From Gammaproteobacteria bacterium (GTDB lineage: Bacteria > Pseudomonadota > Gammaproteobacteria > Thiotrichales > Thiotrichaceae): a DNA stretch of 64,000 nt. The stretch spans positions 1 to 64,000 of the forward strand of contig JAHJJD010000115.1 in assembly GCA_018822845.1 (NCBI GenBank), read 5' to 3'. Positions within the stretch are counted from its first letter, which is position 1; the number at the start of each line of letters is the position of its first letter. This document shows, piece after piece, positions 18,127 to 26,319 of this stretch. Under the pieces are notes generated by a model. The model saw only the letters and a list, made by a program, of their open reading frames with translations, was not told where the DNA came from and did no database searches. A program made the position numbers and the translations under genes.

Positions 18127-19427
18127 TCCGCTCCGTTTTCCTGTGCGGGCAGTAACGCGCTGGCAAGCACCTTGTCAATGCGTGTGCCGTCCATGTCTAC
18201 TACTTCCAGCCGCCAGCCTTCCCATTCGCAATGGTCGGCAGTTTGCGGCAAGCGCCCCAATAGCAGCATCAACATGCCGCTGAGGGTGTGGTAGCGGCCT
18301 TTGTCTTCTTCGGGGACGCTGCGCAAACCCAGCCGGTCTTTCAGTTCGGGAACCGGGATCAAGCCATCCAGCAGCCAACTGCCATCCTCGCGTTGTACTG
18401 CCCAGGCATCATCCTGATGTTGCGGTTTGAATTCGCCGGTAATTGCTTCCATCATGTCGTGCAGGGTGACAATGCCCTGTATTTCACCGTATTCATCGAT
18501 GATGAACACCATTTCCCCACCAGAATTCTTGAGATTTTCCAGCAATTCCATCCCGGTCAGCGATTCGGGGACGAATACCGCCGGTTTGAGGTGTTCGGTC
18601 AGGTTGGGTTGTTCGCCGCGTAACATCTGATTGAGCAACTGGCTGGTGCTGACAATACCCAGCACATCTCCCCAGTTGCCGCGCACTACCGGGAAGCGTG
18701 AATAACGGTGTGCCTCGACCTGGCTGAGGCTCTCCTCCAGTGGTTTGTCGGCATCGAGGCACACCACATCACTGCGCGGAACCATGAATGAGGCAATCTG
18801 ACGGTCATCCAGCCGGAACACATTGCGTACCATCTGGTGTTCCTGCTGTTCAATCACCCCGGCGTCGGAGCCTTCACTGAGCAACAGGTGGATGTCTTCT
18901 TCAGTCACGTTGCTGCTGCCGTCATCTTTTACCCCCAGCAGGTGCAAGAGCAAGCGGGTGGAGCCGGACAGCAACATAACGAACGGTTTGGTAATGACCG
19001 CCAGCCACAGCATCGGGCGGGCGACGAAACGGGCAATGCCTTCCGGGCTGATTTGCCCAATGCGTTTGGGGACAAGTTCACCCAGCACGATGGAAAAATA
19101 GGTGATGCTGACCACAACCAGCCCGGTTGCTAGCGGGTTGGCAATGCTGGCTTCCACCCCCAGGGTTTGCAGCCATGCGCTGAAGGGTGGGCTGAGGGCT
19201 GCTTCACCGACGATACCGTTCAGTACGCCGATAGAGGTAATGCCAATCTGCACGGCGGACATGAAATAGGTCGGGTCCTCCCCCAGTCGCAGGGCGGTTG
19301 CCGCCGCGCTGTCACCTTGCTGGGCAAGGTTTTGCAGACGCGCCTTGCGTGCGGCCACCAGCGCAATTTCCGACATGGCAAAAAAACCGTTGAGCAAAAT
19401 CAGGCCAAACAAAATGGCAATATCCAC
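18123..19427 (-). CDS. CorC/HlyC family transporter-like CNNM-CBS protein
   Basis: 434 residues. The N-terminal CNNM (DUF21) membrane domain starts with MDIAILFGLILLNGFFAMSE and contains GELVPKRIG. A pair of CBS domains follows (MVPRSDVVCLDADKPLEESL; FVPESLTGMELLENLKN to EYGEIQGIVTLHDMMEAITGE). A CorC_HlyC C-terminal domain (WLLDGLIPVPELKDRLG) ends the protein. Relatives are implicated in Mg or Co efflux and resistance, and the older name hemolysin is misleading. The length is standard. The gene faces the SH3 gene and shares about 98 bases of upstream region with the FAH-family gene. Confidence 0.9.
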   Translation of the reverse strand: MDIAILFGLILLNGFFAMSEIALVAARKARLQNLAQQGDSAAATALRLGEDPTYFMSAVQIGITSIGVLNGIVGEAALSPPFSAWLQTLGVEASIANPLATGLVVVSITYFSIVLGELVPKRIGQISPEGIARFVARPMLWLAVITKPFVMLLSGSTRLLLHLLGVKDDGSSNVTEEDIHLLLSEGSDAGVIEQQEHQMVRNVFRLDDRQIASFMVPRSDVVCLDADKPLEESLSQVEAHRYSRFPVVRGNWGDVLGIVSTSQLLNQMLRGEQPNLTEHLKPAVFVPESLTGMELLENLKNSGGEMVFIIDEYGEIQGIVTLHDMMEAITGEFKPQHQDDAWAVQREDGSWLLDGLIPVPELKDRLGLRSVPEEDKGRYHTLSGMLMLLLGRLPQTADHCEWEGWRLEVVDMDGTRIDKVLASALLPAQENGAD

Positions 19428-19525
19428 GCTTGAAAAATCCTGTTACTGAAACACAGGTTGGCATTGTACTATCAGTGGTTGTGCTGTTGAGGATTTACCT
19501 TGCTATTGTCCGTTTTGAGGAATAC

Positions 19526-20422
19526 ATGAAACTGGGAACCTGTCTGTATAACAACCAAACCTATGTCTGTATCGTCGGGGATGACGGGGTGTTGATCCCG
19601 GCGCTGGAGCCTGCCTTCGACCAGCCTGCCTGGCGCGATATGCTGACCCTGATCGGCAGCCAGATTGACCTGCATGCACCGTTACAGCAAGCAATACCTG
19701 CCATGCGTGTGCCCGTCGAGGAGATTGCCCTGCTTGCACCCATTCCGCGCCCGCGCAAAAACGTCATGTGTTTAGGGTTGAATTATCTGGAACACGCCGA
19801 AGAAACCGCCAACCAGATTGGGCGTACTGGCAAGGCTCCGCAATACCCGATTGTTTTCACCAAATGCCCAACCAGCGTGACCGGCCCTGATGCGGAAGTG
19901 CCGTTCGACCCCGATACCTGTTCCCAACTGGACTGGGAGGCGGAACTCGGGGTGGTGCTGGGCACGGGCGGCAAGAAAATTTCCCGCGACAATGCGTTGT
20001 CACACGTATTTGGTTACACCGTCATCAATGACCTGAGTGCGCGCGACATCCAGCTCAACCATAAGCAGTATTTCCTCGGCAAAAGTCTGGATGGTGGCTG
20101 CCCGATGGGGCCTTATATCGTGACGGCGGATGAGATTGCCGACCCGCAGAATCTCGCCATCGCCTGCCGGGTGAATGGGGTGACCAAGCAGGCTTCCAGC
20201 ACCCGCAACATGATTTTCGACATTGCCAGCATCATTGAGTGGCTGTCGCGGGGGATGACGCTGGAAGCGGGCGATGTGATTGCGACCGGTACGCCCAGCG
20301 GGGTGGGGTTTGTGCGTGAGCCACCGGAGTATTTACGTCCGGGGGATGTGGTGGAGTGCGAGGTGGAAAGCGTTGGCCTGCTGCGCAATCACATCGCCGC
20401 CAACCGATCCAGTGCCCGGTAG
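19526..20422 (+). CDS. Fumarylacetoacetate hydrolase family protein
   Basis: 298 residues starting at ATG 19526 behind TGAGG; the open frame upstream to 19430 encodes an unlikely hydrophobic stretch. The FAH fold is clear from LCLGLNYLEHAEE, DWEAELGVVLG (metal-binding Glu residues), GYTVINDLSARDIQ, KSLDGGCPMGPYIV, IFDIASIIEWLSRGMTLEAGDVIATGTPSGVGF and RPGDVVECEVESVG. Members cleave or decarboxylate beta-keto acids, for example in aromatic degradation, or act as oxaloacetate decarboxylase or ureidoglycolate lyase. No catabolic neighbours narrow the substrate. The 3' end overlaps the convergent comM end by 34 bases. Confidence 0.88.
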   Translation: MKLGTCLYNNQTYVCIVGDDGVLIPALEPAFDQPAWRDMLTLIGSQIDLHAPLQQAIPAMRVPVEEIALLAPIPRPRKNVMCLGLNYLEHAEETANQIGRTGKAPQYPIVFTKCPTSVTGPDAEVPFDPDTCSQLDWEAELGVVLGTGGKKISRDNALSHVFGYTVINDLSARDIQLNHKQYFLGKSLDGGCPMGPYIVTADEIADPQNLAIACRVNGVTKQASSTRNMIFDIASIIEWLSRGMTLEAGDVIATGTPSGVGFVREPPEYLRPGDVVECEVESVGLLRNHIAANRSSAR

Positions 20423-21897
20423 CTCAACGCCTCGGTCAGATGCGCGGTACGGATTTCCCCGCTTTCCGCCAGGTCGGCAATGGTGCGCGCCACCTTGAGG
20501 ATACGGTGATACGCCCGCGCTGACAGTTTGAAACGTTCCATCGCGTTGTTCAGCAGGTTCTGGTCTTTTTCCGTCAGCAGGCAATGCTGGTCGATTTCGC
20601 GCCCGCTCAGGCCGTTGTTGATCTTGCCTTGCCGCGCGTGCTGGCGGTTGCGGGCGGCTTCCACCCGCTGGCGTACTACCGCACTGCTTTCGCCGTGCTT
20701 GAGGGCTTGCAGGTCTTCGTGTTTGACCCGTGGTACTTCGATTTGCAGGTCGATGCGGTCGAGGAATGGGGCGGAAATGCGGCTGCGGTGTTTGCGCTGG
20801 CGTTCCGGCGTGCATTCGCAGTTGTCGCGCAGGTCGCAGGCACGGCCTTGCGGGCACGGATTCATCGCCGCCACCAACTGGAATTTGGCTGGGTAGGTGG
20901 CCTGACGCGCAGCGCGTGACAGGGTGATCCTGCCGGTTTCCAGCGGTTCGCGCAGAACGTCGAGGACACTTCTGTCAAATTCTGTCAATTCGTCAAGAAA
21001 CAACACACCGTGATGGGCGAGGGAAATTTCCCCCGGCTTGACCTGCGAACCACCCCCGACCAGCGCCACGCCGGATGAAGTGTGATGTGGTTCACGCACC
21101 GGGCGTTGCCCCCAACGGCTGGCTTCAAAGCCATGGTGGCTGATGGAGGCGATGGCGGCGGATTCCAGCGCTTCTTCCTCTGAAAGTGGCGGCAGAATGG
21201 TGGCAAGGCGATTCGCCAGCATGGTTTTGCCAGTGCCAGGCGGGCCGACCATCAGCAGGTTATGGCCGCCCGCTGCGGCGATTTCCAGCGCGCGCCGTGC
21301 CATGAACTGCCCTTTCACATCACTGAGATCGAAAGGGTAATGGATTTCCTCCGCTTCGATTTCCTGTTCCCAGCGCACCAGCGGTTCGTCGCCATGCAGG
21401 TGATCCACCACTTCGCTGATGTTGCCAGCAGCGTAAACCTTGAGGCCACGGATCAGGCTGGCTTCGGCGGCGTTTTCCTGCGGCACGATTAAGGCACGCC
21501 CCGCTTGCAGGGCGGCGAAAGCGGTCGGCAACACGCCACGCACCGGGCGCAATTGCCCACCCAGTGACAGTTCACCAATGAATTCGTAGTCTTGCAGGTT
21601 TTCGACAGGTAATTGATCACTGGCCGCCAGCATGCCGATGGCGATGGGCAGGTCGAAACGCCCGCCATCCTTGGGAATGTCCGCCGGGGCGAGGTTCACC
21701 GTAATCCGCCGTACCGGGAAATTGAAGCCGGAATTGGTCAGGGCGGCGCGTACCCGGTCGCGGCTTTCCTTTACCGCCGTTTCTGGCAGGCCGACGATGG
21801 AACAACCGGGCAGGCCGTTGGCCAGATGCACTTCCACGCTTACCAGTGGTGCATCCAGCCCGCTATTGGTGCGGCTAAAAACGATTGCAAGACTCAT
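20389..21897 (-). CDS. comM: ComM/YifB family Mg-chelatase-like AAA+ ATPase
   Basis: 502 residues, the standard length. The N-terminal Lon-protease-like ChlI domain (GLPGCSIVGLPETAVKESRDRV) precedes an AAA+ domain with Walker A GPPGTGKTML and Walker B GVLFLDEL. The Cys-bearing insertion NPCPQGRACDLRDNCECTPE and a Mg_chelatase C-terminal domain (SARAYHRILKVARTIADL) follow. In Vibrio and Acinetobacter ComM is a hexameric helicase that promotes branch migration during natural transformation. The gene is single, between convergent FAH on one side and a sigma-54-like promoter region on the other. No other competence gene is in the window. Confidence 0.93.
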   Translation of the reverse strand: MSLAIVFSRTNSGLDAPLVSVEVHLANGLPGCSIVGLPETAVKESRDRVRAALTNSGFNFPVRRITVNLAPADIPKDGGRFDLPIAIGMLAASDQLPVENLQDYEFIGELSLGGQLRPVRGVLPTAFAALQAGRALIVPQENAAEASLIRGLKVYAAGNISEVVDHLHGDEPLVRWEQEIEAEEIHYPFDLSDVKGQFMARRALEIAAAGGHNLLMVGPPGTGKTMLANRLATILPPLSEEEALESAAIASISHHGFEASRWGQRPVREPHHTSSGVALVGGGSQVKPGEISLAHHGVLFLDELTEFDRSVLDVLREPLETGRITLSRAARQATYPAKFQLVAAMNPCPQGRACDLRDNCECTPERQRKHRSRISAPFLDRIDLQIEVPRVKHEDLQALKHGESSAVVRQRVEAARNRQHARQGKINNGLSGREIDQHCLLTEKDQNLLNNAMERFKLSARAYHRILKVARTIADLAESGEIRTAHLTEALSYRALDRLAAM

Positions 21898-21994
21898 GAT
21901 TATTTTCGTTGACTATTGGTGCTGGGAAAGCCCCGATTCTGCTGTTTTAGCCCGGCAGGCTCAAAAAAAGTCGACAAAAGGTGACAATCCGGTT

Positions 21995-22010
21995 TGGCAT
22001 TGAACTTGCT
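21995..22010 (+). promoter_or_regulatory. Candidate sigma-54 (-24/-12) promoter
   Basis: TGGCATTGAACTTGCT matches the sigma-54 consensus TGGCAC-N5-TTGCW, with the invariant GG and GC separated by ten bases. It is in the long upstream region of the small gene at 22158, which would then have a leader of roughly 135 bases. No enhancer site or regulator gene was recognised nearby. Confidence 0.5.
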
Positions 22011-22157
22011 TTGTCTATCAGCAAATACAGCGGATTAAGGAAAAACTGTGAAAGTCATCCTATTTCCTTACTGGTTGTGAATTTAATCACGGATTGTCTA
22101 GTCTTAAACGTATATAAGTTGTAAGTACGCAACAAAGGCATAAGAGGAGAAATTACC

Positions 22158-22523
22158 ATGAAAAACGACAACACCCCTGGTCAGCAACGCGCTGTTCCCA
22201 GCGTTCCCTCTTACCCTCATGCCAGCCCGGTCTGCGCCCGCCACGGCAGTGGCTTTACCAGCGATGGGATGCGCAAAGTCTACGCCCGCAACACTTATTT
22301 CACCCGCGATCCGCAGGATAAGGTTCAGCAATATTACTGCCAACAGTTTGGCCAGCCAGTGGAGGCTGAGGGAACCAGTAGCTGGTATCAGGAATCCAGC
22401 AGCGGCAACCAGCACGTTGTGGTGCAGCTGACGGTGGAGAGTGCCCAAGCAGACCAGTCTGATCCGCAAACCCTGATCAAGTCTTACTGTGTCGTTACGC
22501 TGAACTCGCCACCGGTAAACTGA
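22158..22523 (+). CDS. Small hypothetical protein
   Basis: 121 residues, not recognised. The start has a strong site, GAGGAGAAATTACC-ATG. There is no signal peptide or membrane helix. The sequence has three Cys (ARHGSGF preceded by PVCA, QQYYCQQFGQ, IKSYCVVTLNS), many Gln and Ser, and a C-terminal beta-rich part (HVVVQLTVES). The middle part, RDPQDKVQQYYCQQFGQ, looks like a compact helix. The region upstream contains a sigma-54-like promoter. A tRNA-Arg gene on the other strand follows 31 bases downstream. Confidence 0.7.
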   Translation: MKNDNTPGQQRAVPSVPSYPHASPVCARHGSGFTSDGMRKVYARNTYFTRDPQDKVQQYYCQQFGQPVEAEGTSSWYQESSSGNQHVVVQLTVESAQADQSDPQTLIKSYCVVTLNSPPVN

Positions 22524-22554
22524 AGCCTTGGCATACGGGTTTTGTGGGGGAAGG

Positions 22555-22630
22555 TGGCGCACCCGGCTGGAATCGAACCAGCGACCCTCGGCTTCGGAGG
22601 CCGATACTCTATCCCCTGAGCTACGGGTGC
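22555..22630 (-). tRNA. tRNA-Arg (anticodon CCG)
   Basis: The minus strand folds as a full cloverleaf. The acceptor stem pairs GCACCCG with CGGGTGC, with discriminator G and encoded CCA. The D arm is GCTCAGGGGATAGAGT. The anticodon stem TCGGC/GCCGA encloses loop CTCCGAA with anticodon CCG. The T arm GCTGGTTCGATTCCAGC carries the TTCGA loop. It is 76 bases including CCA. Confidence 0.95.
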
Positions 22631-22847
22631 GTGATGGAAAGCGCATGATACCCAACCCTGACCTTCGCGTCTATCTGCGCTTGAATGCAAAAAAGCACCC
22701 CATTTGGAGTGATTAACATCAAGTTTTCCTGTGAACAGATAGCGAATATTAGGGATATTGAATATAATCCGCCAGTTTATGACTTTCTGACTTTTTAGAT
22801 TCACTGATGGCCGGGCTGTCAAGTATCCGGTTTCACAGGAGGAAAAT

Positions 22848-23792
22848 GTGGCTCACTCAACACCGAAAGACCCTATGGCCAAACCAGTACTGATCGGCGG
22901 CCTTGTCCTGATCGGCGCGGCAGTTGCCGTACTGGTTTCCAACCTGTTCAGCACCATTGAGAAAAACTCAATCAAAGGCGCTGAAGATACTACTATGCAG
23001 GCTGCTGCGGCTGATGCAAACCTCGCGCCTATCGGCTCTGTCAACGCTGTTGATAAGTCCGTGGTCAAGGCAGCGCGTTCCGGCGAAGCAGTTTATAACG
23101 CTGTTTGTACATCCTGCCATGCTGCTGGTGTGCTGAACGCACCGAAACTGGATGACAAGGGTGCGTGGGAGTCACGTGCCAGCAAGGGCTTCGACAGTCT
23201 TCTGAACAACGCGATCAATGGGCTTAACTCCATGCCTGCCCGTGGTGGTGATCCATCCATTACTGATGAAGAGCTGACCAACGCCATCGTTTACATGACG
23301 GGTAAAGCTGGTCTGGACTTGTCCGCACAGGTTAAGACAGCGGCTCCGGTTGCTGCTCCAGCAGAACAGGCTGCTGCTCCGGCTGCTGACGTTGCTCCAG
23401 CTCCGGCAGAACAGGCTGCTGCTGCCGCTGCTCCAGCTCCGGCAGAACAGGCTGCCGCTCCGGCTGACGCTGCTCCAGCTCCGGCAGAACAGGCTGCTGC
23501 TCCTGCTGCTGCTCCAGCTCCGGCAGAACAGGCTGCTGCTCCTGCTGCCGCCATTGATGGTGAAAAAGTCTACAAAAGTATCTGCTTCTCCTGCCATGAC
23601 GTAGGCGTTGCCAACTCCCCCAAGCTGGGCGACAAGGAAGCCTGGGCACCGCGTATCGCGGCTGGTGCTGAAACCATGTATGGCACTGCCCTCAATGGTA
23701 AGGGCGCAATGCCAGCCAAAGGTGGCAACCCTGCCCTGTCTGACGCTGAAGTCAAGGCGGCGGTAGACTTCATGGTTGGCAAAGCCCAGTAA
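22848..23792 (+). CDS. Membrane-anchored diheme cytochrome c5-type protein
   Basis: 314 residues. The start is GTG 22848, chosen because AGGAGG lies five bases upstream; ATG at 22846 is out of frame. One N-terminal transmembrane helix (PVLIGGLVLIGAAVAVLVSNL) anchors two cytochrome c5 domains in the periplasm. Domain 1 has heme motif CTSCH and NSMPARGGDPSITDEEL; domain 2 has CFSCH and GAMPAKGGNPALSDAEV. In each the Met of the MPA motif is the expected sixth ligand. The domains are joined by an Ala/Pro/Glu/Gln linker (APAEQAAAP repeated). The protein probably shuttles electrons between the bc1 complex or periplasmic donors and an oxidase. A terminator follows, so it is monocistronic. Confidence 0.92.
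   Translation: MAHSTPKDPMAKPVLIGGLVLIGAAVAVLVSNLFSTIEKNSIKGAEDTTMQAAAADANLAPIGSVNAVDKSVVKAARSGEAVYNAVCTSCHAAGVLNAPKLDDKGAWESRASKGFDSLLNNAINGLNSMPARGGDPSITDEELTNAIVYMTGKAGLDLSAQVKTAAPVAAPAEQAAAPAADVAPAPAEQAAAAAAPAPAEQAAAPADAAPAPAEQAAAPAAAPAPAEQAAAPAAAIDGEKVYKSICFSCHDVGVANSPKLGDKEAWAPRIAAGAETMYGTALNGKGAMPAKGGNPALSDAEVKAAVDFMVGKAQ
23353..23548 (+). repeat. In-frame tandem repeat encoding the APAEQAAAP linker
   Basis: GCAGAACAGG recurs at 23361, 23406, 23442, 23484 and 23523, each within a longer GCTCCAGCTCCGGCAGAACA unit. Spacings are 45, 36, 42 and 39 bases, all multiples of three, so copy number could change without breaking the cytochrome frame. It encodes the flexible linker between the two heme domains. 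Confidence 0.85.
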
Positions 23793-23821
23793 ACGTTTGT
23801 TTGCAGGAAAACCTGACCCGG

Positions 23822-23847
23822 AAAGGCGCTTCAAGCGCCTTTCTTTT
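23822..23847 (+). terminator. Rho-independent terminator of the cytochrome c5 gene
   Basis: AAAGGCGCTTCAAGCGCCTTT forms a strong stem-loop followed by CTTTTT. It lies 30 bases beyond the cytochrome stop and before the ABC transporter start. Confidence 0.9.
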
Positions 23848-23880
23848 TGCGCTGCACATAATTCCGGGTAGTATTGCAGC

Positions 23881-25665
23881 ATGAAAATGACTGCCACCGA
23901 ATACACTTGGCGAGAGCTGTTCCAGCAGGTTCTCAGCCATCGGAAAGAATTGTTGGTCGCCAATGGCGTTGCTGTTCTCGCTGCCTTGATTAGCGTGCCG
24001 ATTCCACTGCTGATTCCATTGCTGGTGGATGAAGTGCTGTTGCACAAGCCCGCTGCCATGGTCGCCTTCATGGACTCGCTGTTTCCGGCCAACTGGCACG
24101 GGCCGGTACTTTACATTAGCGCCATCACCTTGCTGACAGTTTTCCTGCGGCTGGTCTGGCTGGTCACCACTGTTTGGCAGACCCGTGAATTTACCCTGAT
24201 CAGCAAAGACCTGACTTACCGTATCCGCCAGCGCCTGTTGCGGCATATCGAAACCATTTCCATGGCCGAATACGAAACCCTCGGTAGCGGCACGGTCAGT
24301 TCGCGGCTGGTGGTAGACGTGGAAACCATCGATAATTTCCTGGGCGCAGGCATCAGCAAATTCATCGTCGCCGTGCTGTCACTGGTAGGCGTTACCGCCG
24401 TGTTGTTGTGGTTGCACTGGCAATTGGCGCTGTTCATCCTGATCCTTAACCCGCTGGTGATTTTGCTGACCACCAAGCTGGGCAAGTACGTCAAGGATCT
24501 GAAAAAACAGGAAAACACTGCGTTCGAACTGTTCCAGCAGGCGCTGACCGAAACCCTCGACACCATCCAGCAAATCCGCGCCAGTAACCGCGCAGGCAGT
24601 TTTTTCGGGCGGGTGATCAATCATGCGGGAGACGTAAAGGTACATGCCGGGCATTTCGCCTGGCGTAGTGACGCTGCCAACCGCTTGTCGTTCACTACTT
24701 TCATCAGCGGTTTTGATTTGTTCCGTGCAGTCAGCATGTTGATGGTGGTGTTTTCCGGTCTCAGCATCGGCGAAATGCTGGCGGTGTTCAGCTACCTGTG
24801 GTTCATGATGGGGCCAGTGCAGGAAGTGCTGGCCATTCAATACGGCTGGTATGGTGCGCGCGCTGCCCTGCAACGCATCAATACCCTGCTGGCGATGCAA
24901 CCGGAACCGCATTACCCGCACCAGCACAATCCGTTTACCGGTAAAACCACCGTCAGCGTAAGGGCAGAGAACATTACCTTTGCCTATGGTGAGCGTTCCC
25001 CCGTACTGAAAAATGTCAACCTGACTATCAAGGCCGGGCAGAAAATCGCCTTGGTCGGGGCAAGCGGCGGTGGCAAATCCACCTTTGTCCAAGTGCTGCT
25101 TGGCCTTTACCAGCCGCAACAGGGGCAGCTCTATTTCGACGCAGTACCGGTCACGGAAATTGGCCTGGACGTGGTGCGCGAACACGTCGCCACCGTGTTG
25201 CAACACCCGGCACTATTCAATGACAGCATCCGCGCCAACCTCACCCTAGGGCGCGCATTGCCCGATGACAGGCTATGGGAAGCCTTGCGCATTGCCCAAC
25301 TGGAAGACAGCATCCGCCAGCAACCGCAAGGGCTGGAAACCATCGTTGGGCGGCAGGGAATGCGCTTGTCCGGCGGGCAGCGGCAACGGCTGGCGATTGC
25401 ACGCATGATCCTTTCCGAGCCTAGCGTGGTGATTCTGGATGAAGCCACTTCCGCCCTCGACATGGAAACGGAACAGAAACTGCACGCAGCCATGGGCGAA
25501 TTCCTCAAGGCGCGCACCACCCTGATCATCGCCCACCGCCTCAGTGCCGTGCGCCAGGCTGATCACATTTTCGTGTTTGAAGATGGCAGGATCAGCGAGC
25601 AGGGCAGCCATCATGAACTGCTATCGCAAGGCGGGTTGTACCAGAAACTGTATGGGGAAGCCTGA
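23881..25665 (+). CDS. ABC exporter, fused membrane and ATPase domains
   Basis: 594-residue half-transporter of the MsbA/ABCB type. Six membrane helices cover roughly residues 25-310. The nucleotide-binding domain has Walker A GASGGGKST, Q-loop VLQHPALFNDSIRANL, signature LSGGQRQRLAIARM, Walker B VVILDEATSALD and H-loop IIAHRL. All catalytic parts are present, so a homodimeric exporter is expected. The substrate is unknown; relatives export lipids, peptides or drugs. It follows the cytochrome terminator by 33 bases and converges on queE with a 12-base gap. Confidence 0.9.
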   Translation: MKMTATEYTWRELFQQVLSHRKELLVANGVAVLAALISVPIPLLIPLLVDEVLLHKPAAMVAFMDSLFPANWHGPVLYISAITLLTVFLRLVWLVTTVWQTREFTLISKDLTYRIRQRLLRHIETISMAEYETLGSGTVSSRLVVDVETIDNFLGAGISKFIVAVLSLVGVTAVLLWLHWQLALFILILNPLVILLTTKLGKYVKDLKKQENTAFELFQQALTETLDTIQQIRASNRAGSFFGRVINHAGDVKVHAGHFAWRSDAANRLSFTTFISGFDLFRAVSMLMVVFSGLSIGEMLAVFSYLWFMMGPVQEVLAIQYGWYGARAALQRINTLLAMQPEPHYPHQHNPFTGKTTVSVRAENITFAYGERSPVLKNVNLTIKAGQKIALVGASGGGKSTFVQVLLGLYQPQQGQLYFDAVPVTEIGLDVVREHVATVLQHPALFNDSIRANLTLGRALPDDRLWEALRIAQLEDSIRQQPQGLETIVGRQGMRLSGGQRQRLAIARMILSEPSVVILDEATSALDMETEQKLHAAMGEFLKARTTLIIAHRLSAVRQADHIFVFEDGRISEQGSHHELLSQGGLYQKLYGEA

Positions 25666-25677
25666 CAGCAACCCGGC

Positions 25678-26319
25678 TTACGGAATCCCCAGCATCTTGT
25701 GGGTCTGCACACTCAGCTTCCACTGCGGATGGCGCATGCAATAGGCAATTGCTGCCTGCGTATGCTGTGCCTGTTGCGGCCCATCCAGCGCTTGCAGGTA
25801 GAAATGCTGGAAATCCAGCCCGGCGAAACGTTCCGGCATTGCCAGCGTTTGCGGGTATACCAGCTTGAGTTCATTGCCATGGGTAAGCGCCAGCGGTGCA
25901 TCCGCCTTGGGGCTGACGCACAGCCAGTCGATGCCGGGCGGCGCTGGTTTGGTGCCGTTGGTTTCCACCGCAATCGCGAAGCCGTGCTGGTGCATGGCGT
26001 CAATCAGGGTTGTATCCAGTTGCAGCAGCGGCTCACCACCCGTGAATACCACGAAACGGTTTACATCCTGCGCCACACCTTCCTGCCATAGCTGCGTGAT
26101 CCTGTCTGCCAGCGCTGCGGCAGTGCGGAACTTGCCGCCATTTTCCCCGTTCACGCCAACGAAATCGGTATCGCAGAAATCACATATTGCCTTGTGCCGA
26201 TCCTGCTCACGCCCTGACCACAGGTTGCAACCGGCAAAGCGGCAGAACAGGGCCGCGCGGCCAGCGTGGAAGCCTTCGCCTTGCAGGGTGTAGAAGATTT
26301 CCTTTACCGAGTAGGTCAC
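25678..26319 (-). CDS. queE: 7-carboxy-7-deazaguanine synthase
   Basis: Radical SAM enzyme that converts 6-carboxy-tetrahydropterin to 7-carboxy-7-deazaguanine in the preQ0/queuosine pathway. The start is GTG 26319, giving [16 protein letters not shown]. It overlaps the queD stop as GTGA, a sign of translational coupling; the longer frame upstream lies within queD. The modified cluster motif CRFAGCNLWSG to CDFCD carries the three cluster cysteines with an insertion, as in gammaproteobacterial QueE. Further conserved parts are VFTGGEPLLQ, VETNGTKP and SPKADAP. At 213 residues it is a normal length. It is the last gene of the operon. Confidence 0.93.
   Translation of the reverse strand: MTYSVKEIFYTLQGEGFHAGRAALFCRFAGCNLWSGREQDRHKAICDFCDTDFVGVNGENGGKFRTAAALADRITQLWQEGVAQDVNRFVVFTGGEPLLQLDTTLIDAMHQHGFAIAVETNGTKPAPPGIDWLCVSPKADAPLALTHGNELKLVYPQTLAMPERFAGLDFQHFYLQALDGPQQAQHTQAAIAYCMRHPQWKLSVQTHKMLGIP

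Noticed and set aside
22846-22848. ATG at 22846 as the cytochrome start
   Set aside because: It is in another frame; GTG 22848 gives the membrane helix and both heme motifs.
23172-24246. Minus-strand frames with Ser/Arg or Gln/Pro runs across the cytochrome linker
   Set aside because: They are translations of the linker repeat in other frames.
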